Assembly: GCF_028548395.1 (NCBI RefSeq)
Contig: NZ_JAQQLA010000001.1
Location: forward strand, 62,001-126,000
From: Vogesella indigofera
GTDB taxonomy: Bacteria > Pseudomonadota > Gammaproteobacteria > Burkholderiales > Chromobacteriaceae
Reading direction: 5' to 3'
Length of the DNA stretch: 64,000 nucleotides
Made by a program: the position numbers and the translations under genes. Positions 46,236-54,591 of this stretch are shown piece by piece. The first letter of the stretch is position 1, and each line of letters starts with the position of its first letter. Under the pieces are notes generated by a model. The model was not told the origin of the DNA. It did no database searches and saw nothing but the letters and a program-made list of their open reading frames with translations.

Positions 46236-47651
46236 CTAGTGCGCGCCCAGGCGCTTGCGTTTGAAACAGATCACCTTGGGCTGCGACATCTCGGCGATGG
46301 CGAAGCGCACCCCCTCGCGTCCCAGCGAGCCGTACTTGAAGCCGCCGAACGGCATGCCGTCGAAGCGGAAGTCGGAGGAGTCGTTGATCATCACCCCGCC
46401 GGCCTGCAGCCGTTCCGCCACCCCCAGTGCCGTCTCCAGATGGCTGGTGAAGATGCCGGCCTGCAGGCTGCTGTCGCTATCGTTGGCCGCAGCCAGCGCG
46501 CTTTCCAGATCGTCGAACGGGGCGACGATCACCACCGGCGCGAACACCTCCTCGCGCCAGACGCGGGCAGTGGTGGGGACGTCGGCGAGGATGGTCGGCG
46601 CGTACAGCGCGCCCTGGCGCTGGTGGCCGCACAGTACGGTGGCACCCTCTGCGATCGCCTCGTCCACCCAGCTTTCGATGCGGCAGGCCTGCGCCTCGCT
46701 GATCATCGGCCCCATGTCGGTGGCCTCGTCCAGCGGGTCGCCGACCCGCATCGCGGCGGTCAGCTCGGTCAGGTAGCGGGTGAACAGCTCGTACACCGGC
46801 CGCGCGATCAGCAGGCGCTGGGTGCCGATGCAGTTCTGCCCGGCGGCCCAGAATGCGCCGGAGACGCAGGATTCGGCGGCGTCGCGCAGGTCGCAGTCGG
46901 CCATCACGATCACCGGCGCGTTGCCGCCCAGATCCATCGCCAGCTTCTTCAGTCCCGCCTCGCGGGTGATGGCTTCGCCGCTGACCGGGCCGCCGGTGAA
47001 GCTGATCATGCGGATCGCCTTGTCGCGCACCAGCGGCGCGGCCACGTCGCTGCCGCCATGCACCAGCTGCAGTGCGTCGCGCGGTACGCCTGCCTGCCAC
47101 AGGCACTCCGCCAGTCTCACCGCCGACAGCGGCGCCAGCAGCGACGGCTTGAGGATCACCGCATTGCCGGCGGCCAGCGCCGGCCCCAGCTTGTGGGCGA
47201 CCAGGTTCAGCGGGTCGTTGAACGGGGTGATGGCGAGGATTACGCCCAGCGGCTCGTGGGTGAAATAGCCGCTACGGTCTTCGGCACCGGCGTAGGAATC
47301 AAACGGAATGATCTCGCCGCCGTGACGTTTGGCTTCCTCCGCCGACAGCCGCAGGGTGTTGACGCAGCGCGCCACTTCCTTGCGTGCCTGGCGCAGCGCC
47401 TTGCCGGACTCCAGCACGATGGTGCGGGCAAACTCGGCGGCCTGTTGTTCCACCATGGTCGCGGCGCGCTGCAGCAGCTCGGCGCGCTGGTGGCGCGGCA
47501 GCGCTGCGGCCAACGTTGCGCCGTGGCGGGCGCGGCTGACGATGGCCGGCAGCGCCTCGACCGGGGTCAGCTCGACGCTGCCGACCACGCTGCCGTCAAA
47601 CGGCGACTGCACTTCGCAGTGCATGGCTTGCTGTTTGAGTGGCGCGTTCAT
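46236..47651 (-). CDS. NAD(P)-dependent aldehyde dehydrogenase
   Basis: A 471-residue ALDH. Visible are [27 protein letters not shown] (cofactor and oxyanion Asn region), [11 protein letters not shown], the catalytic Cys in [10 protein letters not shown] and EEVFAPVV. The usual ELGG catalytic glutamate reads MDLGGNAP, an Asp in place of Glu, which is unusual and may slow or alter deacylation. It overlaps homoserine dehydrogenase by four bases. Together they could convert homoserine through aspartate semialdehyde to aspartate. Confidence 0.9.
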   Translation of the reverse strand: MNAPLKQQAMHCEVQSPFDGSVVGSVELTPVEALPAIVSRARHGATLAAALPRHQRAELLQRAATMVEQQAAEFARTIVLESGKALRQARKEVARCVNTLRLSAEEAKRHGGEIIPFDSYAGAEDRSGYFTHEPLGVILAITPFNDPLNLVAHKLGPALAAGNAVILKPSLLAPLSAVRLAECLWQAGVPRDALQLVHGGSDVAAPLVRDKAIRMISFTGGPVSGEAITREAGLKKLAMDLGGNAPVIVMADCDLRDAAESCVSGAFWAAGQNCIGTQRLLIARPVYELFTRYLTELTAAMRVGDPLDEATDMGPMISEAQACRIESWVDEAIAEGATVLCGHQRQGALYAPTILADVPTTARVWREEVFAPVVIVAPFDDLESALAAANDSDSSLQAGIFTSHLETALGVAERLQAGGVMINDSSDFRFDGMPFGGFKYGSLGREGVRFAIAEMSQPKVICFKRKRLGAH

Positions 47652-48715
47652 GCTTGCACCTCCTGGCCGCCGGTCTGCTCGGCCAGCTCGATCAGGTCGG
47701 ACAGCACGGCGAAGGCGGTTTCCACGCGCCCGGCACCGGGGCCGCTGATGGTGACGCCGCCCAGCACGTCGGTGTCGAAGGTGATGGCGTTGGTGACGCC
47801 GCCGATCGCCGCCAGCGGGTGGCCGGCCGGTAGTTCGCGCGGCTCGACGCTGGCGCTGACGCTGCCGTCCGGGTGACGGGTGGCGGAGCCGACCAGGCGC
47901 CAGCTGCGTCCGGCGGCCTGCGCGGCGTGGATGTCGCTACTAGTGAGGCCGGTGATGCCGCGGCAGGGCACATCGGCGCGGGTCAGGCCGGCCTGCCACA
48001 GCGTATTGGCGAGAATCACCACCTTCAGCTGTACGTCGCCACCGCCGAGGTCGGCGCTGGGATCGGCCTCGGCGTAGCCGAGCGCCTGCGCCTCGCGCAC
48101 CGCGGCGTCGAAGTCGTGGCCCTGCGCCAGCCGTTCCAGCACGAAGTTGGAGGTGCCGTTGAGGATGCCGGCAAAGCCGTTGATCTCGCAGCCGCGCAGC
48201 GTGGTGCCGATCTGGCGCAGCACCGGCGTGCCGCTCATCACTGCGCCCTCGTACTTGATGGCGGCACCGTTGGCCGCAGCCAGGGCGGTGAGCGACTGCT
48301 GTGCCAGCGCGATCGGGCCCTTGTTGGTGGTGATCACGTGCTTGCCGTGGCTCAGCGCGGCACGGCAGTGTGACAGCGCTGGCTCGCCAGTGTGCGGGTC
48401 GGTGAAGGTGGCCTCGACCACCACGTCGACGTAGTCGGCGGTGACCAGTTCGAGGGTGGCGGCGAGGTCGATGTGTTCGCTGATGCGGGTCGACGGATCG
48501 CGGCGCAGCGCGTCGGTGCTGAAGCCGCTGTCGGCGGTGGCCAGCAGTGCGTCCAGGTCGATGCCCTGCGGGTTGCTGACCACGCCCAGACGCAGGTCGG
48601 CCAGCGCAGTGATGCGGAAGTCGAGGCCGCCAAGCTTGCCTTGTTTTGCCTTGAGCAGAGCCACCAGGCCCTGGTTAACGCCGCCGAAACCAATCAGTGC
48701 CAATCGGAAAGTCAT
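47648..48715 (-). CDS. Homoserine dehydrogenase without an ACT domain
   Basis: A 355-residue homoserine dehydrogenase. The Rossmann loop IGFGGVNQG is at residue 8, followed by [17 protein letters not shown] and the catalytic [15 protein letters not shown] (Asp and Lys). The C-terminal ACT regulatory domain of biosynthetic enzymes (usual length about 430) is absent, so threonine feedback is not expected, which fits a catabolic role. The ATG at 48715 follows AGGGA. It is the first gene after the divergence gap with the downstream Lrp and overlaps the ALDH start. Confidence 0.9.
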   Translation of the reverse strand: MTFRLALIGFGGVNQGLVALLKAKQGKLGGLDFRITALADLRLGVVSNPQGIDLDALLATADSGFSTDALRRDPSTRISEHIDLAATLELVTADYVDVVVEATFTDPHTGEPALSHCRAALSHGKHVITTNKGPIALAQQSLTALAAANGAAIKYEGAVMSGTPVLRQIGTTLRGCEINGFAGILNGTSNFVLERLAQGHDFDAAVREAQALGYAEADPSADLGGGDVQLKVVILANTLWQAGLTRADVPCRGITGLTSSDIHAAQAAGRSWRLVGSATRHPDGSVSASVEPRELPAGHPLAAIGGVTNAITFDTDVLGGVTISGPGAGRVETAFAVLSDLIELAEQTGGQEVQA

Positions 48716-48802
48716 CGCTGGATCCCTTCGTATTCGAGTGTGGAACTTCATGTTACGGCGGCGAAATGTCGCAAACAATCGACTAATTGACGCTAAAAAC
48801 GG

Positions 48803-49315
48803 TTATTTTGTTGCGTTTTGGCTGCTGTCGGCTGCGCTTTGCCCGTCGCCTTCCACCGGGATGAACAGCGAGGTTTTCAGCGTGTTGAGCACCACGTTGG
48901 TGGTGATGCGGCGGATCATCGGGTTGTTCTCCATCACCCGTGCCGTCAGGCGGTCGTAGGCCTCGACATCCTGGGCGGTGATGATGACGATCAGGTCGGC
49001 GGCACCGGTCACGTAGTAGATCTGCTGGATGGCGTCGATCTGCTTCGCCCACTCGCGGAAGCGGTTGACGGTGTCGTAGTTGTCGCGCTCGATTTCCATG
49101 GCGGCGACAAAGCTCATCGGCCGCCCAACCAGTGCGCGGTCGAGCACGGCCACTTCGGCGGTGATGATCTTTTCCGCGCGCAGCCGTTTGAGGCGCTTCT
49201 GCACGGCGGAGGCGGACAGGCCGATGGCCTCGGCGATCACCTCCGCCTTGATCGAGCAGTCGCGCTGCATGATGGTGAGGATCTTCTGGTCGAACGAATC
49301 AAGGCTTGTGCTCAT
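48803..49315 (-). CDS. Lrp/AsnC-family regulator
   Basis: A 170-residue Lrp protein: helix-turn-helix AEVIAEAIGLSASAVQKRLKRL and RAM domain with IQQIYYVTGAADLIVIITAQDVEAY. The C-terminus has about 15 extra polar residues. It sits immediately upstream of homoserine dehydrogenase in the same direction (87-base gap), so it is a strong candidate for local regulator of the hom-ALDH-transport-lyase run. The ATG at 49315 begins the conserved part; the open frame extends 18 codons more. Confidence 0.92.
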   Translation of the reverse strand: MSTSLDSFDQKILTIMQRDCSIKAEVIAEAIGLSASAVQKRLKRLRAEKIITAEVAVLDRALVGRPMSFVAAMEIERDNYDTVNRFREWAKQIDAIQQIYYVTGAADLIVIITAQDVEAYDRLTARVMENNPMIRRITTNVVLNTLKTSLFIPVEGDGQSAADSSQNATK

Positions 49316-49331
49316 GGCGGATACCGGAAAA

Positions 49332-49991
49332 TTAGAGATAGAACGCGGTGGCCGAGCCGGCCCCCGCACCGCGGCGCACCTGGTCCAGCACCTGGATCAG
49401 TGCGCGCCTGCGCTCGGCGTCGAAGCCGTCCAGGCGCACCGCCGGCAGTTCGATGCGGTCAACGCCCGGTGGCAGCGGATAGGCCCGTTCCGAGCCTTGC
49501 TGGCGCTTGGCGATCAGCGCGCTGCCCTGCAGCGCCAGCAGCGTCATCTGCAGCGAGCAGGGCGCCGGCAGCGCCAGCGCGTCGGCCAGCGGCAGCAGCA
49601 GCGGGGTGATTTGCTGCAACAGCGGGATCTCGTACACCCCCGGCCACCAGGCGTGCGCGTGCGGCGGCCAGTAGCCGGTGGGCAGCACGGCGACCATTTC
49701 CACGCTGCGGTCGCCGCGCAGCAGCGCATAGGCCGGCACCCGGCCGTCGGCGTCGGCAGCGGCGTGACAGCACAGGCCCGCCGGGTGCGGCACCGGCGGC
49801 GCCAGCGTGATGCCGGCCGGACGCAATTGCTGCAGCAGCGCCAGCGCGTGTTGCCGCTGCAGGGCAGGCAGCGGGCGGCCGGCGACGCCGGGGGCCGGCA
49901 ACAGCCGGCAGCGCCACTGCGGGCCGGGCGGCATCGCGATCCCGCCGTCGTGCGGCAGCGGCAATTCGCCGGCAAAAAATGGTTCACGCAT
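49332..49991 (-). CDS. Hypothetical protein, 219 residues
   Basis: I do not recognise this protein. It has no signal peptide or clear membrane helix. A proline/alanine-rich N-terminal half is followed by VEMVAVLPTGYWPPHAHAWWPGVYEIPLLQQ and a hydrophobic segment PLADALALPAPCSLQMTLLAL. GGGAGGGG stands 4 bases before the ATG, and the frame is intact and 16 bases from the Lrp gene in the same direction, which support it as real. The ligand or partner is unknown. Confidence 0.6.
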   Translation of the reverse strand: MREPFFAGELPLPHDGGIAMPPGPQWRCRLLPAPGVAGRPLPALQRQHALALLQQLRPAGITLAPPVPHPAGLCCHAAADADGRVPAYALLRGDRSVEMVAVLPTGYWPPHAHAWWPGVYEIPLLQQITPLLLPLADALALPAPCSLQMTLLALQGSALIAKRQQGSERAYPLPPGVDRIELPAVRLDGFDAERRRALIQVLDQVRRGAGAGSATAFYL

Positions 49992-50179
49992 ACGACCCCT
50001 CCCGTCTTGCTGCCGCCCCGGACTCGGTCTCCGGCGGCGACACCTTGACTGTCATTATGCAGAGAGTGATCGCGGCGAAAGCGCAATGTGATGGGCTTTT
50101 GCTACGTCATCGCGCCAATTTTCCGATTTTTGTTCCGGTTGGCTGCGTTGATGACGGTGGCAAACGTTGGCCGCGGCAA

Positions 50180-50209
50180 AACAAAACCCGCACCGGGGCG
50201 GTGCGGGTT
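50180..50209 (-). terminator. Rho-independent terminator of the binding-protein gene
   Basis: Read leftward, AACCCGCACC and GGTGCGGGTT form a 10-bp stem followed by TTGTTTTG. It lies 40 bases past the stop. A copy of the dispersed repeat (50163-50176) follows. Confidence 0.82.
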
Positions 50210-50249
50210 GCGGGGGTCCGGCGCGGCGCTGGCGCGCCGGCGGTAGTGC

Positions 50250-51014
50250 TTACTTGAACGGGTAGATGTCGTTGCTGAAGTACTTGTCCTGGATCTTCTT
50301 GTAGGTGCCGTCCTTCAGGATTTTCTTCAGTGCCACGTTGATCTTGGCCAGCAGTTCCTTGTTGCCTTTCTGTACCGCAATGCCGCAGCCCTGGTAGTAC
50401 TTCGGATCGTTGAACACCGGGCCGACAAAGGCGTAGCCCTTGCCCTTGCCGGTTTTCAGGAAGTCTTCCTCACCGACGGTGGACTCCAGGAACACCGCGT
50501 CCAGGCGCTGGCTGGACAGGTCGAGGAAGGCGTCGGTGATCTTGCCGTAGACCTTGATCTGCGCGCCTTTCGGCTTCAGCTTGTCGTTGGCTTCCTGCTG
50601 CTGCACGGCGCTGCGCAGCACGCCGATGTTCTTGCCCTTGTACCAGGCGTCGTTGATCTGGGTGCCTTCCTTGGCCAGCAGGCGGCCGGGCACGTTGAAG
50701 TACATGTCGCTGAAATCGACGATCTTGGCGCGCTCTGGCGTGATGCTCATCGAGGCGATGGCGACTTCGAACTTCTTGGCCTGCAGTGCTGGCACGATGC
50801 CGTCGAAGTCCATCGCTTTCAGTTCGCACTGCAGCTTGGCCTCGGTACAGATGGCGCGGGCGATGTCCGGATCGAAGCCGGTGATGCTGCCGTCGGCGGC
50901 CTGTTTCGAGAACGGCGGGTAGCTGACATCGGTGACGATGCGGATGGTTTGGGCTTGTGCCAGCAGCGGCAGCGAGCAGATGGCGGTCAGCGCCAGCAGG
51001 TGTTTGTAGTTCAT
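50250..51014 (-). CDS. Basic amino acid (Lys/Arg/Orn-type) periplasmic binding protein
   Basis: A 254-residue family 3 binding protein: signal peptide LLALTAICSLPLLAQAQ, then IVTDVSYPPFSKQAADGSITGFDPDIARAIC and MKAMDFDGIVPALQAKKFEVAIASMSITPERAKIVDFSD. This is the LAO/ArgT/HisJ pattern, including the AIASMSITPER ligand loop. GGAG stands 5 bases before the ATG. No permease or ATPase gene adjoins it, so the rest of the transporter lies elsewhere. It is near argR and the arginine succinyltransferase genes, supporting arginine or ornithine as ligand. Confidence 0.9.
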   Translation of the reverse strand: MNYKHLLALTAICSLPLLAQAQTIRIVTDVSYPPFSKQAADGSITGFDPDIARAICTEAKLQCELKAMDFDGIVPALQAKKFEVAIASMSITPERAKIVDFSDMYFNVPGRLLAKEGTQINDAWYKGKNIGVLRSAVQQQEANDKLKPKGAQIKVYGKITDAFLDLSSQRLDAVFLESTVGEEDFLKTGKGKGYAFVGPVFNDPKYYQGCGIAVQKGNKELLAKINVALKKILKDGTYKKIQDKYFSNDIYPFK

Positions 51015-51290
51015 GGGGTCTCCGTTTTCCTTTGTCGTTGCGGTGTGTGTCGCACTCCGCGGCTGTTTCTATCTTAATCGCGGACGCGTGCCAACCGTGC
51101 GTCAATTGTGTATACATTTGTGCGGCTTTTTTGCCAGTGCGACATGAAAAATCCGGCGGCAGTGGTTTTCCGGCGCTTGACTGCCATCAATGCCGTGCTG
51201 GCGCGGGTGGCTACAATGGGCGCTGACCCGTCGCCGCCCAGCGCGACACCGGGCCGGGACGGCTTCCCGGCACCACGCCCGCACCACGCC

Positions 51291-51521
51291 ATGGCCAAGA
51301 AATTCCCGCTGCACCCCAAGCACCCGGAGCGCATCTGCTGGGGCTGCGACAAGTACTGCCCGGCCAGCTCCTTGCAGTGTGGCAACGGTTCCGGCCGCAC
51401 CCAGCACCCGGCCGAGATGCTCGGTGACGACTGGTATCTGTGGGGCGACTGGGGCATCACCCCGGACGACGATGCGGCGCAGCCGGCGCCCGTCACTGAG
51501 CCTGCCGCCAGCAGCAGCTGA
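51291..51521 (+). CDS. DUF3079 small cysteine-rich protein
   Basis: A 76-residue protein matching DUF3079 from its first residue: MAKKFPLHPKHPERICWGCD, KYCPASSLQCGNGSGRTQHP and DDWYLWGDW. Four cysteines in C-x2-C...C-x6-C order suggest a metal site. The ATG at 51291 is chosen by match to family members; the frame is open 61 codons upstream and no Shine-Dalgarno sequence is obvious at either point. Function unknown. Confidence 0.85.
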   Translation: MAKKFPLHPKHPERICWGCDKYCPASSLQCGNGSGRTQHPAEMLGDDWYLWGDWGITPDDDAAQPAPVTEPAASSS

Positions 51522-51942
51522 ACGCCGTCGCGGGCAAAGGTTGGCCGCAAGGCTGTGCCGGCCCGCTGCCAGCGCGACCGCGGCCAGGCGTCGCCGCACC
51601 GCCCGCCACTTGCGTACAGGTGACATCGCTGTACAGAAGCGGCACCGTCGCCGCTTGCCCTTTCTAGTAGTAAAAAATTTTATCTCCTTGATAAGGCTGG
51701 ATAATTTTCCTGTTTTGGCCGATTGCTGCGTCGCGTCAATCTCGCCGCCGGCCGTTGTGGGGCGCGGGGATTGCTGAAATGATGCGTACGCAACAGGCTG
51801 GGTGCGTCCGTTCGCGCCGCCGGCACCGGTAACCGTCGTTGCCGCGCCGGGCGTCGCGGTGGCCGTGCCCCCGCCGTGCGCGTTGCGCGCCATCCCGATT
51901 CTTCCGCTGCCGCCGGCAGCGTCAGCCGCCAAGGAGTGAAGC
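51522..51942. other. Promoter region before argR, no gene
   Basis: A 421-base gap. It carries a repeat copy (51537-51549) and a distinctly AT-rich patch (about 51664-51715), the likeliest promoter for the small ORF and argR. Long antisense frames here are GC-rich shadows. Confidence 0.5.
51537..51549 (-). repeat. GCGGCCAACCTT repeat, single copy
   Basis: AAGGTTGGCCGCA lies 16 bases after the DUF3079 stop. Confidence 0.65.
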
Positions 51943-52053
51943 ATGTCCCTGCCCGTCATTGCCGCCCGGCAACTGCCCGTCGCCGCCGCTGGTGTGGCGC
52001 CGCCGTTCGCGGTGTCGGCCGGCAGCGCCTGCGCCGCGGGGGCGGGCCGATGA
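51943..52053 (+). CDS. Small upstream ORF coupled to argR
   Basis: A 36-residue Ala/Val/Pro-rich peptide (MSLPVIAARQLPVAAAG...). A very good ribosome site AAGGAG ends 6 bases before its ATG, and its TGA overlaps the argR ATG (ATGA), while argR has no good site of its own. This is the structure of a translational coupler or leader peptide. Its last sense codon is CGA (Arg). No homologue is known to me. Confidence 0.5.
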   Translation: MSLPVIAARQLPVAAAGVAPPFAVSAGSACAAGAGR

Positions 52054-53021
52054 CGGCGCCGCTGCAGCTGGCGGTGCTGCTGCTGCCGCCGTGTTCACCG
52101 TTCGGCATCGGCTGCTTTGCCGAGCCGTTCCTGCAGGCCAACCGTCTGGCCGGCAAGACCCTGTACCAGTTGCGCTTCTATAGCTGGAACGGCCAACCGC
52201 TGCCGATGGCCGGCGGCATGCGCTACCCGGTGAGCGGCGCGCTGCGCGACGCCGAAGCCTGCGACCAGCTGTTCGTGCTCAGCGAGGGCGTGCTGCCGTT
52301 CAGTGATGCCGCGCTGTGCTGCCATGCGCTGGCGCTGCTGGCGTCCCGCGTGTCGCTGCTGGGCGGGGTGCACTGCGGTGCCTGGTGGCTGGCCAGTGCC
52401 GGGCTGCTCGACGGCTACCACGCCACCATCCACTGGCCGGAACAGCCGGCCTTTGCCGAGCGCTTTCGCAGTGTGGTGGCGTCGCAGCACGTGTACGAGC
52501 TGGATCGCGGCCGCTTTACCTGTGCCGGCGGTCTGGCGCAGATCGACGGCACGCTGGCGCTGATCGGGCGCCAGCACGGCGTCGAGCTGGTGGAGTCCAT
52601 CGCCGCGGTGCTGTGCGCCGAGCGCGTGCGCGGCAGCGACGAACGCCAGCGCGTGCCGCTGCTGGCGCGGGTGGGCGAGAAACACCCCAAGCTCACCGAG
52701 GCGGTGATGCTGATGGAAGCCAATATCGAGGAGCCGCTGACCACCGACGAGCTGGCGCGGCTCACCAACCAGTCGCGGCGCCAGCTGGCGCGCCTGTTCA
52801 AGCAGTACCTGGACGATTCGCCGTCGCGCTACTACCTGCAGCTGCGGCTGGAGCGCGCGCGGCAACTGCTGCGCAACACCGGCAAATCGGTGGTGCAGAT
52901 CGGGCTCTTGTGCGGCTTTTCTTCCGGGCCGCACTTTTCCACCGTGTACCGGACTCATTTCGGCATCTCGCCGCGCGAGGAGCGCTTCCCCGGCGACAGC
53001 GACTTGGCCGACGAAGGCTGA
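52050..53021 (+). CDS. argR: ArgR-type AraC-family activator (GlxA-like)
   Basis: A 323-residue protein with an N-terminal DJ-1/PfpI-like domain (about 5-180, with GGVHCGAWWLA in the pseudo-active-site position) and a C-terminal AraC double helix-turn-helix (TTDELARLTNQSRRQLARLF, SRYYLQLRLERARQLLRNTG, GFSSGPHFSTVYRTHFGISP). This is the layout of Pseudomonas ArgR, which activates the aru/ast and aot operons with arginine. It lies between the basic amino acid binding protein and aruCFG-astD, which strongly supports the name. It is translationally coupled to a small upstream ORF. Confidence 0.88.
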   Translation: MTAPLQLAVLLLPPCSPFGIGCFAEPFLQANRLAGKTLYQLRFYSWNGQPLPMAGGMRYPVSGALRDAEACDQLFVLSEGVLPFSDAALCCHALALLASRVSLLGGVHCGAWWLASAGLLDGYHATIHWPEQPAFAERFRSVVASQHVYELDRGRFTCAGGLAQIDGTLALIGRQHGVELVESIAAVLCAERVRGSDERQRVPLLARVGEKHPKLTEAVMLMEANIEEPLTTDELARLTNQSRRQLARLFKQYLDDSPSRYYLQLRLERARQLLRNTGKSVVQIGLLCGFSSGPHFSTVYRTHFGISPREERFPGDSDLADEG

Positions 53022-53027
53022 GGCCGT

Positions 53028-53049
53028 CTGCGGCCAACGTTGGCCGCAG
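53028..53049. repeat. GCGGCCAACGTTGGCCGC repeat, 22-bp palindrome
   Basis: A perfect palindrome 6 bases past the argR stop. The 39 bases from 53029 recur at 53164-53202 with 36 identities. Confidence 0.8.
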
Positions 53050-53074
53050 GTGACCCGGCTGCCCCAAGCCGTTC

Positions 53075-53149
53075 GTCGCCCGGATAAGCGCAGCGCCTCC
53101 GGGAACATCGGAGCCCCTCCCGGATGCGCCTGTGGCTTATCCGGGCTAC
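53075..53149. repeat. REP/BIME-like inverted pair
   Basis: GTCGCCCGGATAAGC...TCCGGGA and its near complement TCCCGGAT...GCTTATCCGGGCTAC face each other, the arrangement of bacterial REP/BIME elements. A single unit of the same sequence recurs at 61787-61814. Confidence 0.75.
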
Positions 53150-53163
53150 TTGCTGACACGCGA

Positions 53164-53183
53164 TGCGGCCAACGTTGGCCGCA
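53164..53183. repeat. GCGGCCAACGTTGGCCGC repeat, 20-bp palindrome
   Basis: Second perfect palindrome in the argR-aruC gap, part of the 39-base direct repeat with 53029-53067. The REP pair lies between the two. Confidence 0.8.
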
Positions 53184-53292
53184 AGCGACCCGGCTGGCCC
53201 AAACAGAAAGCTGCGTGTCTTGATTCTGGACGGAAAGTTTGACGCACCTGCCTAGAATGGCTCCATCTCAACGCCAGATGAAGGATTCCCAG

Positions 53293-54534
53293 ATGTCCGC
53301 TCCCGTTACCCGCCAAACCTTTGATGAAGTGATGGTTCCCAACTACGCCCCGGCCGCGTTCGTACCGGTCAAGGGTGAAGGCTCCCGCCTGTGGGACCAG
53401 CAGGGCAAGGAATACATCGATTTCGCCAGCGGCATCGCCGTAACCAGCCTGGGCCATCTGCATCCGGAACTGACCAAGGTTCTGCACGAGCAGGTGGACC
53501 GCCTGTGGCACCTGTCCAATACCTTCACCAACGAGCCGGCACTGAAACTGGCGCGTCGCCTGACCGAGACCACCTTTGCCGAGAAGGTGTTCTTCTGCAA
53601 CTCCGGCGCCGAAGCCAACGAAGCCGCGCTGAAGCTGGCCCGTCGTTACGCCTTCGACCATTTCGGTGGCAGCAAGACCGGCATCGTGTCCTGCAAACAG
53701 GCTTTCCACGGCCGTACCCTGTTCACCGTGTCGGTCGGCGGCCAGCCGAAGTACACCGAAGGCTTCGCCCCGCTGCCGGGTGACCTGAACCACATCGAAT
53801 TCAACAATCTGGCAGCCGCCGAGGCCGCCATCAACGCCGGCACCTGCGCGGTGATCGTGGAGCCGGTACAGGGCGAGGGCGGCGTGCTGCCGGCCACCAA
53901 GGCCTACCTGCAGAAGCTGCGCGAGCTGTGCGACAAGCACAACGCGCTGCTGATTTTCGACGAAGTGCAGATCGGTGTCGGCCGCTCCGGCGCGCTGTAC
54001 GCCTACCAGGCCTACGGCGTGACTCCGGACATCCTGACCAGCGCCAAGGCTCTGGGCAACGGCTTCCCGGTCGCCGCCATGCTGACCAGCAACAAGGTCG
54101 CCGCCTCCTTCGTGGTCGGCACCCACGGTTCCACCTACGGCGGCAACCCGATGGCTTGCGTCGTGGCCGACAAGGTGCTGGAACTGATCGACACCCCGGA
54201 AGTACTGGACGGCGTCAGCAAGCGTCACCAGCTGCTGAAGGACGGCCTGGCCGCCATTAATGCCAAGCACGGCGTGTTCAAGGAAGTGCGCGGCATGGGC
54301 CTGTTGATCGGCGCCGAGCTGCAGGGCGCGTTCCACAACAAGGCCAAGGACATCGTCAACGCCGCCGCCAAGCACGGCCTGCTGGTGCTGGTGGCCGGCA
54401 CCAACGTGCTGCGCATCGTGCCGTCGCTGGTGATTCCGGAAGCCGACCTGAAGGAAGGTCTGGCGCGTCTGGACGCCACCATCGCCGAACTGGTGACCAA
54501 GGCGGAAACCGCCAAACAGGCGCAACCGGCCTAA
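53293..54534 (+). CDS. aruC: Succinylornithine/acetylornithine transaminase
   Basis: A 413-residue class III aminotransferase: [34 protein letters not shown], the cofactor-stacking [11 protein letters not shown] and the lysine in [16 protein letters not shown]. In the arginine succinyltransferase pathway it converts succinylornithine to succinylglutamate semialdehyde; many members also serve as ArgD. AAGGA ends 7 bases before the ATG at 53293; an in-frame ATG at 53278 is the alternative. It is the first aru gene, downstream of argR, separated from aruF by a terminator. Confidence 0.93.
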   Translation: MSAPVTRQTFDEVMVPNYAPAAFVPVKGEGSRLWDQQGKEYIDFASGIAVTSLGHLHPELTKVLHEQVDRLWHLSNTFTNEPALKLARRLTETTFAEKVFFCNSGAEANEAALKLARRYAFDHFGGSKTGIVSCKQAFHGRTLFTVSVGGQPKYTEGFAPLPGDLNHIEFNNLAAAEAAINAGTCAVIVEPVQGEGGVLPATKAYLQKLRELCDKHNALLIFDEVQIGVGRSGALYAYQAYGVTPDILTSAKALGNGFPVAAMLTSNKVAASFVVGTHGSTYGGNPMACVVADKVLELIDTPEVLDGVSKRHQLLKDGLAAINAKHGVFKEVRGMGLLIGAELQGAFHNKAKDIVNAAAKHGLLVLVAGTNVLRIVPSLVIPEADLKEGLARLDATIAELVTKAETAKQAQPA

Positions 54535-54542
54535 TGCCATAC

Positions 54543-54573
54543 ACGGCGGCGACCAAGTATCGCCGCCGTTTTT
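54543..54573 (+). terminator. Rho-independent terminator between aruC and aruF
   Basis: ACGGCGGCGA and TCGCCGCCGT form a 10-bp stem with a 7-base loop and end in TTTTT. It splits the arginine operon and should lower aruFG-astD expression relative to aruC unless there is read-through. Confidence 0.88.
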
Positions 54574-54591
54574 CCCTACAGAGGAATATCC

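Noticed and set aside
51102..51959. 285-residue leftward open frame opposite DUF3079 and the argR leader
   Set aside because: Composition is low-complexity Arg/Ala with no domain, and it overlaps a recognised family gene on the other strand.
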